Shown: in pieces, positions 26,723 through 34,655 of the stretch | Position numbering within the stretch: position 1 is the stretch's first letter | Layout of the letters: each line of letters opens with the position of its first letter | From: Pseudoduganella namucuonensis | GTDB lineage: Bacteria > Pseudomonadota > Gammaproteobacteria > Burkholderiales > Burkholderiaceae_D | Length of the DNA: 64,000 nucleotides | Assembly: GCF_900116645.1 (NCBI RefSeq) | Contig: NZ_FPBO01000023.1 | Location: 1-64,000 of the forward strand | Direction: 5' to 3' | Translations under genes and position numbers: made by a program | The notes under the pieces: generated by a model | Seen by the model: only the letters and a program-made list of their open reading frames with translations | What the model was told of the DNA's origin: nothing | Databases searched by the model: none

Positions 26723-29038
26723 TTGAACACTCCAATCTGGCTTAACCGCCGCAACGTCATCCGCGGCCTCGCCATGGCCGGCATCGCCTCGGCGGTCGGC
26801 GCCGCCGCGCTGGCCGGCTACATGCTGCTGGTGGTCGCACCCAACCTGCCGGCGCTGGACGCCGTCACCGACTACCGCCCCAAGATTCCGCTGCGCGTCT
26901 ACACCGCCGACAATGAGCTGATCGGCGAATTCGGCGAGGAGCACCGCGACTTCGTCGCCGTGAAGGACACGCCGGAGATGATGAAGAAGGCCATCCTCGC
27001 CATCGAGGACACGCGTTTCTACGATCACGGCGGCATCGACTGGATACGCGCGCTGGGCGCGGTGCGCTCCAACCTGCGCGGCAGCTTCCGCCAGGGCGGC
27101 TCCACCATCACCATGCAGGTGGCGCGCAACTTCTTCCTCAGCCGCGACAAGGTGCTGGGCCGCAAAATGGCCGAGGTGATGCTGGCCTATAAGATAGAGG
27201 CGGCGCTGAGCAAGGACCAGATCCTGGAACTGTACATGAACCAGATCTACCTGGGCCAGCGCTCCTACGGTTTCGGCAGCGCGGCGCAGACCTATTTCAG
27301 CAAGCCGCTCAAGGAACTGTCCATCGCCGAGATGGCGATGCTGGCCGGCCTGCCCAAGAACCCGTCGCGCCACAACCCGGCCGTCAACCCCCAGCGCGCG
27401 CGCCTGCGCCAGCACGTGGTGCTGGGCCGCATGCGCGACGTGGGCTACATCACCGAGGCGCAATACCAGCAGGCGCTCAAGGAGCCGCTGCGCGTGAGCG
27501 CCAAGGGCCAGGAGTTCGACACGCACGCCGAATACGTGGCCGAACTGGCGCGCCAGGTGGTGTACGAACAGTTCAAGGAGGAGTCGTACACGCGCGGCAT
27601 CAGCGTCTACACCACCATCCTGAAGGCGGACCAGGACGCGGCCTATGAATCGGTGCGCCGCAACGTGCTGGCCTACGACCAGCGCCACGGCTACCGCGGC
27701 CCCGAGGCCTTCATCGACCTGCCCTCCGATCCCGAGGAGCGCGAGGACGCCATCGACGAGGCGCTGCAGAAGCGCCGAAGCAGCGACCGGCTGGTGCCGG
27801 CCGTGGTGACGTCGGCCACGTCCAAGCTGGTGCGGGTGGAGACCATCGACGGCGAGGAGTTGGACATCAGCGGCGAGGGACTGAAACTGGCCACGCCCGC
27901 GCTGGGCGAGAACGCCAAGCCGGCCGTCAAGCTGCGCCCGGGCGCCATCGTCCGCGTGGTGAAATCGGACAAGCGCGGCGGCAAGCCGGCGTGGGCCATC
28001 GCCCAGGTGCCGCAGGTGGCGGCCGCCTTCGTGTCCATCGATTCGAACACCGGCGCCTACCACGCGATGGTGGGCGGCTTCGACTACAACCTGCAGAAGT
28101 TCAACCACGTGACGCAGGCCTGGCGCCAGCCCGGCTCCGCGATCAAGCCCTTCGTGTATTCGGCGGCGCTGGAAAAAGGCTATTTCCCCGGCACGCTGAT
28201 CGGCGACACGCCGCTGGACCTGGGCGGCGGCGAGAACGGCCAGCCCTGGCGGCCGCAGAACGACGACGGCGTCTACGACGGCGCCGTCACCATGCGCACC
28301 TCGCTGGCCAAATCGAAGAACGTCACCTCCATCCGCCTGCTGCGCGCCGTCGGCGTGCCCTACGCGCACGACTACCTGGCCAAGTTCGGCTTCGACCCGG
28401 CCAAGCACCCGCAGAACCTGACCATGACGCTGGGCACCGGCTCGGTCACGCCGCAGCAGATGGCGGCCGCCTACGCGGTGTTCGCCAACGGCGGCTACCA
28501 GGTGCAGCCCTACCTGATCGCCCGCATCGTCGACGGCGACGGCAAGGTGATCTCGGAAACCAAGGCGCCGCAGGCGGCGCAGGAGGGCAACCGCGTGCTG
28601 GATCCGCGCAACGTCTTCATCACCGACGGCATGCTGCGCGAAGTGACGCGCAGCGGCACCGGCGCGGCGGCCGCGCAGCGCCTGGGCCGATACGACATCG
28701 CCGGCAAGACCGGCACCACCAACGACGCGGTGGACGGCTGGTTCGCCGGCTATGGCGGCGGCGTGGTCGGCGTGGCCTGGATGGGCTACGACGATCCCAA
28801 GTCGCTGGGCGGGCGCGAGTTCGGCGCCACGCTGGCGATGCCGATCTGGGTCGACTACATGAAGGTGGCGCTGGCCAAGCTGGCGGCGGTGGAACGCGCG
28901 GCGCCGGAGGGCGTGACCCAGGTGGACGGCGAGTGGATGTACAGCGAGTATGTGGACGACCCGTCGGTGCGCACCATCGACATGGAGCTTCCTCCCCCTT
29001 CCGCGCCCGCGGCGGACGAGGCGCCCATCGTCAACTAG
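26723..29038 (+). CDS. mrcA: Penicillin-binding protein 1A (glycosyltransferase/transpeptidase)
   Basis: A bifunctional class A PBP of about 771 residues that polymerises and cross-links peptidoglycan. One N-terminal membrane anchor (about residues 20-38) is followed by the GT51 glycosyltransferase domain with catalytic Glu95 (AIEDTRFYDH) and GGSTITMQ. An OB-like insert follows. The transpeptidase has S472-A-I-K475, S531-K-N533 and K662-T-G664, all intact. No ATG is available near the start. The TTG at 26723 is chosen because it lies just before the anchor and downstream of the -10 box; an ATG at 26774 would cut into the anchor. The gene is monocistronic. Confidence 0.93.
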   Translation: MNTPIWLNRRNVIRGLAMAGIASAVGAAALAGYMLLVVAPNLPALDAVTDYRPKIPLRVYTADNELIGEFGEEHRDFVAVKDTPEMMKKAILAIEDTRFYDHGGIDWIRALGAVRSNLRGSFRQGGSTITMQVARNFFLSRDKVLGRKMAEVMLAYKIEAALSKDQILELYMNQIYLGQRSYGFGSAAQTYFSKPLKELSIAEMAMLAGLPKNPSRHNPAVNPQRARLRQHVVLGRMRDVGYITEAQYQQALKEPLRVSAKGQEFDTHAEYVAELARQVVYEQFKEESYTRGISVYTTILKADQDAAYESVRRNVLAYDQRHGYRGPEAFIDLPSDPEEREDAIDEALQKRRSSDRLVPAVVTSATSKLVRVETIDGEELDISGEGLKLATPALGENAKPAVKLRPGAIVRVVKSDKRGGKPAWAIAQVPQVAAAFVSIDSNTGAYHAMVGGFDYNLQKFNHVTQAWRQPGSAIKPFVYSAALEKGYFPGTLIGDTPLDLGGGENGQPWRPQNDDGVYDGAVTMRTSLAKSKNVTSIRLLRAVGVPYAHDYLAKFGFDPAKHPQNLTMTLGTGSVTPQQMAAAYAVFANGGYQVQPYLIARIVDGDGKVISETKAPQAAQEGNRVLDPRNVFITDGMLREVTRSGTGAAAAQRLGRYDIAGKTGTTNDAVDGWFAGYGGGVVGVAWMGYDDPKSLGGREFGATLAMPIWVDYMKVALAKLAAVERAAPEGVTQVDGEWMYSEYVDDPSVRTIDMELPPPSAPAADEAPIVN

Positions 29039-29064
29039 CGTCGAAGCAACTTTGTTTGCATCCG

Positions 29065-29082
29065 CGCCACACCCTGGTGGCG
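29065..29082 (+). terminator. Weak hairpin after mrcA
   Basis: CGCCAC and GTGGCG flank a six-base loop 26 bases after the mrcA stop. There is no T-run, so it is only a possible terminator. Confidence 0.3.
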
Positions 29083-29101
29083 AAATGGTAGAAAAGCAAT
29101 A

Positions 29102-29130
29102 TTGAGCAAACTCAACAGTGCTACAATTAT
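29102..29130 (+). promoter_or_regulatory. Promoter with operator-like repeat for the sensor-MFS operon
   Basis: TTGAGC (29102-29107) and AATTAT (29125-29130) are 17 bases apart, a plausible sigma-70 promoter 55 bases before the first gene. The -35 lies inside the inverted repeat TTGAG-CAAA-CTCAA (29102-29115), where a bound regulator would block polymerase. Confidence 0.45.
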
Positions 29131-29184
29131 TGCAATCTATACATTACGCGGCGCCTCGCGCCGCCGCTGCCCAGGTGCCCACGC

Positions 29185-29895
29185 ATGGCGATGTCACGAC
29201 TCAGCGTAACGATCACGGCGCCCATCGTACTGATTTCGGTATTGGCGATAGGGCTGACCGTTTTCCTCAACGTCGGCAAGCTCGATCGCACCCTCGCGGA
29301 GCTGGAGGAGTCGCGCCTGCGCTACACCGTCAACGCCCTGCGCCAGAACCTGGAAACGGGGCTCGACCTGGGCCTGCCGGTGCGCAGCCTCGGCAACGCG
29401 CAGGCCGCGATCGACTTCGAAGCCAGCCAGGACCCGGACATCGTTTCCATCGTGGTCAGGGACGAGGCGGGCCAGCCGGTGTTCCACACCAGCCGCCCGG
29501 CCGCCGACGGCCGCGGGGCGGACGCTGACCCGGACAGCATCAAGGTCGGCGCCACGCTGAGCAACAACCTCGGCGCCGAGGTGGGCGCGATCGAGCTGCG
29601 CTACTCGCGTCGCGGCCACGACGAATTCATCGCCGGCATCTCCGCCCACCTGCTGCTGGCCGCGCTGGTGGCCACCGCCGTGTCCATCCTGCTCACCCTC
29701 GTCGTCACCAGGCAGTGGGTGCGCCGCATAGGCCGCACCCTGGGCAGCATCGAGCACGCGCTGGACGACAACGCGCCGGCGGTGGAAAAGCCGGACCGCC
29801 ACGCGGCGGCCCTGGCCGAGGAGGTCAAGCACAGCGCCGGCAAGGCCATGGACGAACTGGATCGGGCGCGCCGCGCGGTGGGGGGGGCGCCGTGA
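29185..29895 (+). CDS. Membrane sensor-like protein with periplasmic domain
   Basis: A 236-residue inner-membrane protein: one N-terminal transmembrane segment (about 8-29), a periplasmic region (30-150), a second segment (about 153-173) and a short cytoplasmic tail that looks like an incomplete HAMP. The periplasmic part (VRSLGNAQAAIDFEASQDPDI, then VVRDEAGQPVFHTS) resembles Cache-like sensor modules and the matching region of the next gene product. No kinase, cyclase or methyl-accepting domain is attached. It overlaps the next gene by four bases (GTGA). It probably works with that protein, perhaps as its partner subunit; no function is established. Confidence 0.65.
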   Translation: MAMSRLSVTITAPIVLISVLAIGLTVFLNVGKLDRTLAELEESRLRYTVNALRQNLETGLDLGLPVRSLGNAQAAIDFEASQDPDIVSIVVRDEAGQPVFHTSRPAADGRGADADPDSIKVGATLSNNLGAEVGAIELRYSRRGHDEFIAGISAHLLLAALVATAVSILLTLVVTRQWVRRIGRTLGSIEHALDDNAPAVEKPDRHAAALAEEVKHSAGKAMDELDRARRAVGGAP

Positions 29896-31964
29896 GCAAC
29901 GCCAGCCGCCTGTACGCGCGCCCCGTGCGCCAGTTGTTCATCTTCGTGCTGGCGCTGCTGGTGACGGTGCAGGCCGCGCTGTCGCTGTACGCGTGGACGC
30001 TGTCCGAGCGGCGCCTGTTGCCGGAACTGGGCCGCAAGGCGCACACCACCGGCGTGGCGCTGTCGGCGCAGCTGGTGCGGGCGGTCGGCTACGGCATCCC
30101 GCTGCGGCGCCTGGAGGGCGTGCCCGAATACTTCGGCGAGGTGCTGAGGAAGAACAGCGACCTGGCCTACCTGCGCATCACGGACCCCGGCGGCGCCGTC
30201 CTCTTTGGCAGCAGCAGCAACGGCGGCTACGCCGCGGGCGGGCAGCCGGACCAGTTCCTCGACACCGAGCTGCCGCTGGTGCACGAGGGCCGCGTCATCG
30301 CGCGCCTGCACGTGGGCGTGGACAAGGGCTACGTCGCCGCGCGCGTGCGCGAGCTGCGCTACGACATCGGCATCGTGCTCATCACCAGCCTGCTGATCGC
30401 CTTCGAGATCCTGTGGTTCATCGTCACCCTGAATTTCACCGCGCCCATGCGCCAGATCGTCGGCCTGATGACGCACATCGCCGAGGGCGACTTCCGCGAG
30501 CGCACGCCGCCGCCCGCCACCGCCGTCATCGCCACCCGCCTGCACCGCATCTCCGCGCGCCTGAACCAGGCCTACGCCGATCTGCTGGAGAAGGCGGCGG
30601 CGCTGGCCGTGGCCGCGCCCCACCACGCGGCGAGGGCGGAACCGCTGCTACAGCGCCTGCGCCAGGCCTACGCCTTCGGCCGCTCGCCCGGCGACGAACT
30701 GATACAGCACCGCATCGTGCTGGTGCGGGTGCTCAGCTTCCTGTTCATGTTCGCCGAGATGCTGTCGCGCCCCTTCCTGCCCGTGTACGCGGCGTCGCTG
30801 CCCGCCGAGGGGGTCGCCGGCGGCCTGCACGCCAGCCTGCCCGTGACCGCCTTCCTGCTGGGGGTGGCGCTGTCCATGCCCTTCGCCGGCAGCTGGTCCG
30901 ACCGGCTGGGCCGGCGCAGCAGCTATATCGCCGGCGCGCTGACGGTGATGACGGGCCTGGCCGCGACCGGGCTGGTGCCGGATTACCTGGCCCTGGTGGC
31001 GGCGCGCGCCGTGACCGGCGTGGGCTACGCCATCATGTTCATGGCCTGCCAGGGCTATGTGTTCGACCACACGGACAGCGGCAACCGCGGCAAGGGCATG
31101 GCGCTGTTCGTCGGCGCCATCATGGTGGCGGAGATCTGCGCGCCGGCCGTGGGCGGCATCCTGGCCGACCGCATCGGCTACCGGCTGGTGTTCCTGCTGG
31201 GCGCCGCCGTGGCGCTGGCGGCGGCCGTGCTGGCGGCCGGCGTGTTGCAGAAGGCGCCGCCGGCCGCGCCGGCCGGCGCGCGCTCGGATGCGCGCTCGGA
31301 CGCGCGTGCCGCGGCGCAAGGCCAGCCACTGCTGGCGCGGCTGGCGCGCAACCGGCGCTTCCTGGCGCTGTCCATCCTGTCCGGCGTGCCGGCCAAGTTC
31401 CTGTACTCCGGCTTCCTGATTTTCCTGGTGCCGGTGCTGCTGTCGTCGCTGGGCCATTCCAAGTCCGAGATCGGCCGCTACACCATGCTGTACGGTTTGA
31501 GCTCGCTGGCGCTGGCGCCGCTGTTCGCCCACCTGGCGGACCGCTACAACGCCTACGCCAAACTGGTCGCCGCCGGCGGCGTGCTGACCGGCATGGGACT
31601 GCTGCCGGTGGCGTACGGCGCCAGCGGCGAGATGGTCATGCTGGGCATCGCTGCGCTGGGCGTGGGCCAGTCCATGAGCATCTCGGCGCAGCTGGTGCTG
31701 GTGGCGCGCGTCACGCAGGCCGAGGCGCGCCAGGCCGGCACGGGTCCCATCGTCGGCATCTTCCGCCTGCTGGAGCGCCTCGGCGCGGCCGCCGGACCGG
31801 TGGTGACGGGCATGCTGGCCGCGCGCTACGGCGCCCCGCACGCCATGACGCTACTCGGCGTCTTCGCGCTCGGCGCATCGCTGCTGTTCGCGCTGGTGTT
31901 CGTGCTGGCCAGCCGGGGCGCGGCGCGGCATCCCGGCGCTGGCGGCGTGAGGACGGCATCATGA
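29892..31964 (+). CDS. MFS transporter fused to a periplasmic sensor and HAMP module
   Basis: A 690-residue fusion. Residues about 12-32 form a membrane anchor, followed by a periplasmic Cache-like region (YFGEVLRKNSDLAYLRITDP, GAVLFGS), a second membrane segment (about 157-178) and a HAMP-like linker (MRQIVGLMTHIAEGDF). From about residue 275 to the end runs a complete MFS transporter with about 12 hydrophobic segments, the loop motif GSWSDRLGRRSSY and a second-half counterpart. The start is a GTG at 29892 overlapping the preceding stop; the frame is open further upstream but inside the previous gene. A HAMP-linked sensor on an MFS carrier is unusual and suggests transport gated by an extracellular signal. 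It overlaps the next gene by four bases. Confidence 0.8.
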   Translation: MSNASRLYARPVRQLFIFVLALLVTVQAALSLYAWTLSERRLLPELGRKAHTTGVALSAQLVRAVGYGIPLRRLEGVPEYFGEVLRKNSDLAYLRITDPGGAVLFGSSSNGGYAAGGQPDQFLDTELPLVHEGRVIARLHVGVDKGYVAARVRELRYDIGIVLITSLLIAFEILWFIVTLNFTAPMRQIVGLMTHIAEGDFRERTPPPATAVIATRLHRISARLNQAYADLLEKAAALAVAAPHHAARAEPLLQRLRQAYAFGRSPGDELIQHRIVLVRVLSFLFMFAEMLSRPFLPVYAASLPAEGVAGGLHASLPVTAFLLGVALSMPFAGSWSDRLGRRSSYIAGALTVMTGLAATGLVPDYLALVAARAVTGVGYAIMFMACQGYVFDHTDSGNRGKGMALFVGAIMVAEICAPAVGGILADRIGYRLVFLLGAAVALAAAVLAAGVLQKAPPAAPAGARSDARSDARAAAQGQPLLARLARNRRFLALSILSGVPAKFLYSGFLIFLVPVLLSSLGHSKSEIGRYTMLYGLSSLALAPLFAHLADRYNAYAKLVAAGGVLTGMGLLPVAYGASGEMVMLGIAALGVGQSMSISAQLVLVARVTQAEARQAGTGPIVGIFRLLERLGAAAGPVVTGMLAARYGAPHAMTLLGVFALGASLLFALVFVLASRGAARHPGAGGVRTAS

Positions 31965-33007
31965 AGCGGCGCGCATTCACCAAGGCCGGCCTGGCCGGCG
32001 TGGCGGGCGCCCTCGCCTGCGCCCTGCCGCCAGCCGCCGCGCAGGCGCGCCCGTACCGCATCTACATGATCCTGTTCCGCGGCGAGACGGCGGTGGAACA
32101 CGGCTTCCGCGACTACTTCGCCGTGCATGGCATCCCGGTGGAACTGATCGTGCGCGACGTCGCGCTCGACGTGGGCAAGGTGCCGGAGCTGGTGGCCGAG
32201 GCGCGCGCGATGAAGGTGGACCTGATCTACACCTGGGGCACGCCGGTCACGCTGGCCGTGGTGGGCAAGGAGGGCGCGGTCGATCCCTCGCGCCACGTCA
32301 CGGACATCCCGGTGGTGTTCACGATGGTGGCCTCTCCGGTGGGCGCCGGACTGGTGAAGTCGCTGGCCTCGCCGGCGGGCCCGGGCCAGGCGAAGTCGCC
32401 CGCCTCGTCGGGGCGCAACCTGACGGGCGCCAGCCACGTGGTGCCGGCCTCGCAGCAGTTCAGCGCCATCCGCGCCTACCGCCGCTTCGACCGCATCGCC
32501 ATCATCTACAACCCGGCCGAACCGAACTCGGTCCAGAACGTGAAGGACCTGCGCGCGCTGGCCGCGACCGAGCGCTTCCAGCTGATCGAGCGCCCGGTGC
32601 CGCTGGACGACAAGGGCCAGCCCATTGCGTCGGCGCTGCCCGGCATGGTCGCCGAGCTGTCCTCGCTTGCCGTGCAGCTGCTGTACATCGGCCCGGACAG
32701 CTTCCTGGGCGCCAACCGCAAGGCGCTGACCGAGGCCGCGCTGCTGCGGCGCCTGCCGACTTTCTCCGCCACGGAGATCCCACTGCGCGAAGGCAAGGCG
32801 CTATTCGGGCTGGTGTCCGGCTACGAGAACGTGGGCCGCCTCACCGCCTTCAAGGCCGAGCAGATCCTGCGCGGCAAAGTGAAACCGGCCGCCATCCCGA
32901 TCGAAACCCTGGCGCGCTTCTCCTACCTGGTGAACATGTCCGTCGCCGCGCAACTGGACCTGTACCCGCCCCTTAAAGTCATCAACTACGCCGAGGTGCT
33001 GAAATGA
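31961..33007 (+). CDS. ABC-type substrate-binding protein (TrpX-like, PF04392 type)
   Basis: A 348-residue exported binding protein. The N-terminus MKRRAFTKAGLAGVAG has a Tat-like RRAFTK motif and cleavage near AAAQA. The body matches the ABC_sub_bind family: VDLIYTWGTPVTLAVVG, DIPVVFTMVASPVGAGLV, IAIIYNPAEPNSVQN, and the closing FSYLVNMSVAAQLDLYPP. Residues about 130-150 form a Ser/Pro/Ala-rich insertion. No ABC permease or ATPase gene is nearby. It overlaps its neighbours by four bases on both sides, so it probably serves the sensor-MFS proteins as a binding or signalling component. Confidence 0.83.
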   Translation: MKRRAFTKAGLAGVAGALACALPPAAAQARPYRIYMILFRGETAVEHGFRDYFAVHGIPVELIVRDVALDVGKVPELVAEARAMKVDLIYTWGTPVTLAVVGKEGAVDPSRHVTDIPVVFTMVASPVGAGLVKSLASPAGPGQAKSPASSGRNLTGASHVVPASQQFSAIRAYRRFDRIAIIYNPAEPNSVQNVKDLRALAATERFQLIERPVPLDDKGQPIASALPGMVAELSSLAVQLLYIGPDSFLGANRKALTEAALLRRLPTFSATEIPLREGKALFGLVSGYENVGRLTAFKAEQILRGKVKPAAIPIETLARFSYLVNMSVAAQLDLYPPLKVINYAEVLK

Positions 33008-33687
33008 ACGTCATGACCGACTTCCTGTTCCACTGGCGGACCATGGAGGCCGGCGAGGCGCCGGCCATCCACGCGCTGCACAGCGAGGTCGCCGCCGCCA
33101 CGCCGCGCGGCATGGTGCGCCCGGACGGACTGGAACACTTCCAGCGCCACGTGGCCGAATGCGGCCGCATACTCGGCTGCTTCGCCGACGGCGACCTGGT
33201 GGCCTACGGCGTGCTGGGCATGGACTCGCCGACGGTGGACCACCTGGCCGAACTGCTGCGCCTGCGCGCCGACGAGCGCGCGCGCCTGTGCGTGCTGGAC
33301 GGCGCCGCCTCGCTGCCCGAATGGCGCGGCCGGCGCCTGCACTGCGCCGCCATCGAGGAACGCATGGCGCTGGGGCGGGAACTGGGACGCACGCTGGTGG
33401 CGGCCACGGTGGCGCCGGAGAACATGCGCAGCCTGCGCGGCCTGCTGCTGGAAGGCTTCAGCGTGCACGGCTACGCCATCGTCTACGGCGGCCTGGCGCG
33501 GCTGATCGTGCGGCGCGACCTGCTGCAAGCCATCCCCGAATGGACCACGGTGCGGCGCGTGCCCTCGGCCGACCACGAAGGCCACCAGCGCGCGCTGGCC
33601 GAGGGCCTGCAAGGCTTCCACTGCTGGCAGGACGAGCACGAACACTGGCACGTGGACTACGGCCACATTAAAAACACCGCGCCTTGA
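33004..33687 (+). CDS. GNAT-fold acetyltransferase-like protein
   Basis: A 227-residue protein with a GNAT pattern: ILGCFADGDLVAYGVLGM (central strands), LPEWRGRRLHCAAIEERMALGRELG (acetyl-CoA loop region) and ATVAPENMRSLRGLLLEGF (the usual N-x-x-S near the end of the fold). The pyrophosphate loop is degenerate: RGRRLHCA replaces the usual R-G-x-G-x-A/G, so activity is uncertain. The start at 33004 overlaps the binding-protein stop (ATGA). It is the last gene of the four-gene operon and might modify the transported compound or an operon protein. Confidence 0.7.
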   Translation: MNVMTDFLFHWRTMEAGEAPAIHALHSEVAAATPRGMVRPDGLEHFQRHVAECGRILGCFADGDLVAYGVLGMDSPTVDHLAELLRLRADERARLCVLDGAASLPEWRGRRLHCAAIEERMALGRELGRTLVAATVAPENMRSLRGLLLEGFSVHGYAIVYGGLARLIVRRDLLQAIPEWTTVRRVPSADHEGHQRALAEGLQGFHCWQDEHEHWHVDYGHIKNTAP

Positions 33688-33694
33688 ATTCTCA

Positions 33695-33724
33695 CACATT
33701 GTCACAACTAGTGCGTGACAAGTG
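33695..33724. promoter_or_regulatory. Operator-like inverted repeat before the hydrolase gene
   Basis: TTGTCAC (33699-33705) and GTGACAA (33715-33721) are exact inverted copies nine bases apart. The match extends outward to 10 of 11 bases per arm. It lies between the operon end and the hydrolase start, where a dimeric regulator could bind. Confidence 0.45.
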
Positions 33725-33769
33725 GATGCGAATGCCGATATGCTGACGCAAAATCGGGCGGAGAAGGAT

Positions 33770-34633
33770 ATGGCAAAGGCGGCACTGGTCACGGTACACG
33801 GCATGGGCGAGACGCAGCGCGGCTACGCGAAGCCGATGCTGACGGCGCTGCAGCGCCGCATGGGGGACGCCTTCACGCGGGTGGACACCCGCACCGTCTA
33901 CTACCAGCACATCCTGCAGGACAACGAGCAGGAGGTGTGGAAGCGCGTGAACTCCGCCAGCAAGGTGCATTACGACGACCTGCGCAAGTTCCTGCTGTTC
34001 GGCTTCGGCGACGCGGCCGGCCTGGAGAACCGCAAGGAGGACGATTGCTCGACCTACGAGCTGGCGCAGGCCGAAATCGCCCGCGCGCTGCTGTCGGTTT
34101 GCGAGCAAAACGGCCGTGCCACGCCGGTGGTGCTGCTGGCGCACTCGCTGGGCTGCCAGGTGCTATCCAGTTATCTGTACGACGCCCAGAAGGCCAGGAA
34201 GCGGGTGCCGGTGCGGGCCGGCATCTGGCGCGACATCGACCAGGCCTCGCTCGGCTTCGCCGGCCGCGTGCTGAACGAGGCTGAAAAGCGCTTCATCAGC
34301 GGCGGCACCTGCACCGGCATGCTCACCACCGGCTGCAACATCCCCATGTTCGTGGCCGCGCACCAGGGCATGACCATCATCCCCATCGACAAGCCCACGC
34401 CCGGCTTCCACTGGCTGAACCTGTACGACCCGGACGACGTGCTGGGCTGGCCGCTGCAGCCGCTGTCGCCCGGCTACAGCAGCCTGGTGCAGGACCGCGC
34501 CATCAACTCCGGCCAGGGCGCGGTCGACTGGATACTGAAAAGCTGGAATCCCGCCTCCCACAACAGCTACTGGACCGACGACGAGGTGCTCGATCCGCTG
34601 GCGGAGATGCTGGCGTCGCAGCTGCCTCGCTGA
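33770..34633 (+). CDS. Alpha/beta-hydrolase-like serine hydrolase
   Basis: A 287-residue cytoplasmic protein with an alpha/beta-hydrolase pattern: an early VTVHGMGE (oxyanion strand, residues 8-14) and the nucleophile elbow LLAHSLGC with Ser126. The catalytic acid and His are not certain; candidates are in LYDPDDVLGWPL and near PASHNSYW. The elbow has Ala in place of the first Gly of GxSxG, which is common in lipase-like proteins. The ATG at 33770 is chosen for the GAGAAGG just upstream; a GTG at 33722 and ATG at 33740 are alternatives. No partner is evident; it converges with the T6SS kinase gene. Confidence 0.75.
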   Translation: MAKAALVTVHGMGETQRGYAKPMLTALQRRMGDAFTRVDTRTVYYQHILQDNEQEVWKRVNSASKVHYDDLRKFLLFGFGDAAGLENRKEDDCSTYELAQAEIARALLSVCEQNGRATPVVLLAHSLGCQVLSSYLYDAQKARKRVPVRAGIWRDIDQASLGFAGRVLNEAEKRFISGGTCTGMLTTGCNIPMFVAAHQGMTIIPIDKPTPGFHWLNLYDPDDVLGWPLQPLSPGYSSLVQDRAINSGQGAVDWILKSWNPASHNSYWTDDEVLDPLAEMLASQLPR

Positions 34634-34655
34634 CGGAACCGGCCGCCCGCGCCTC

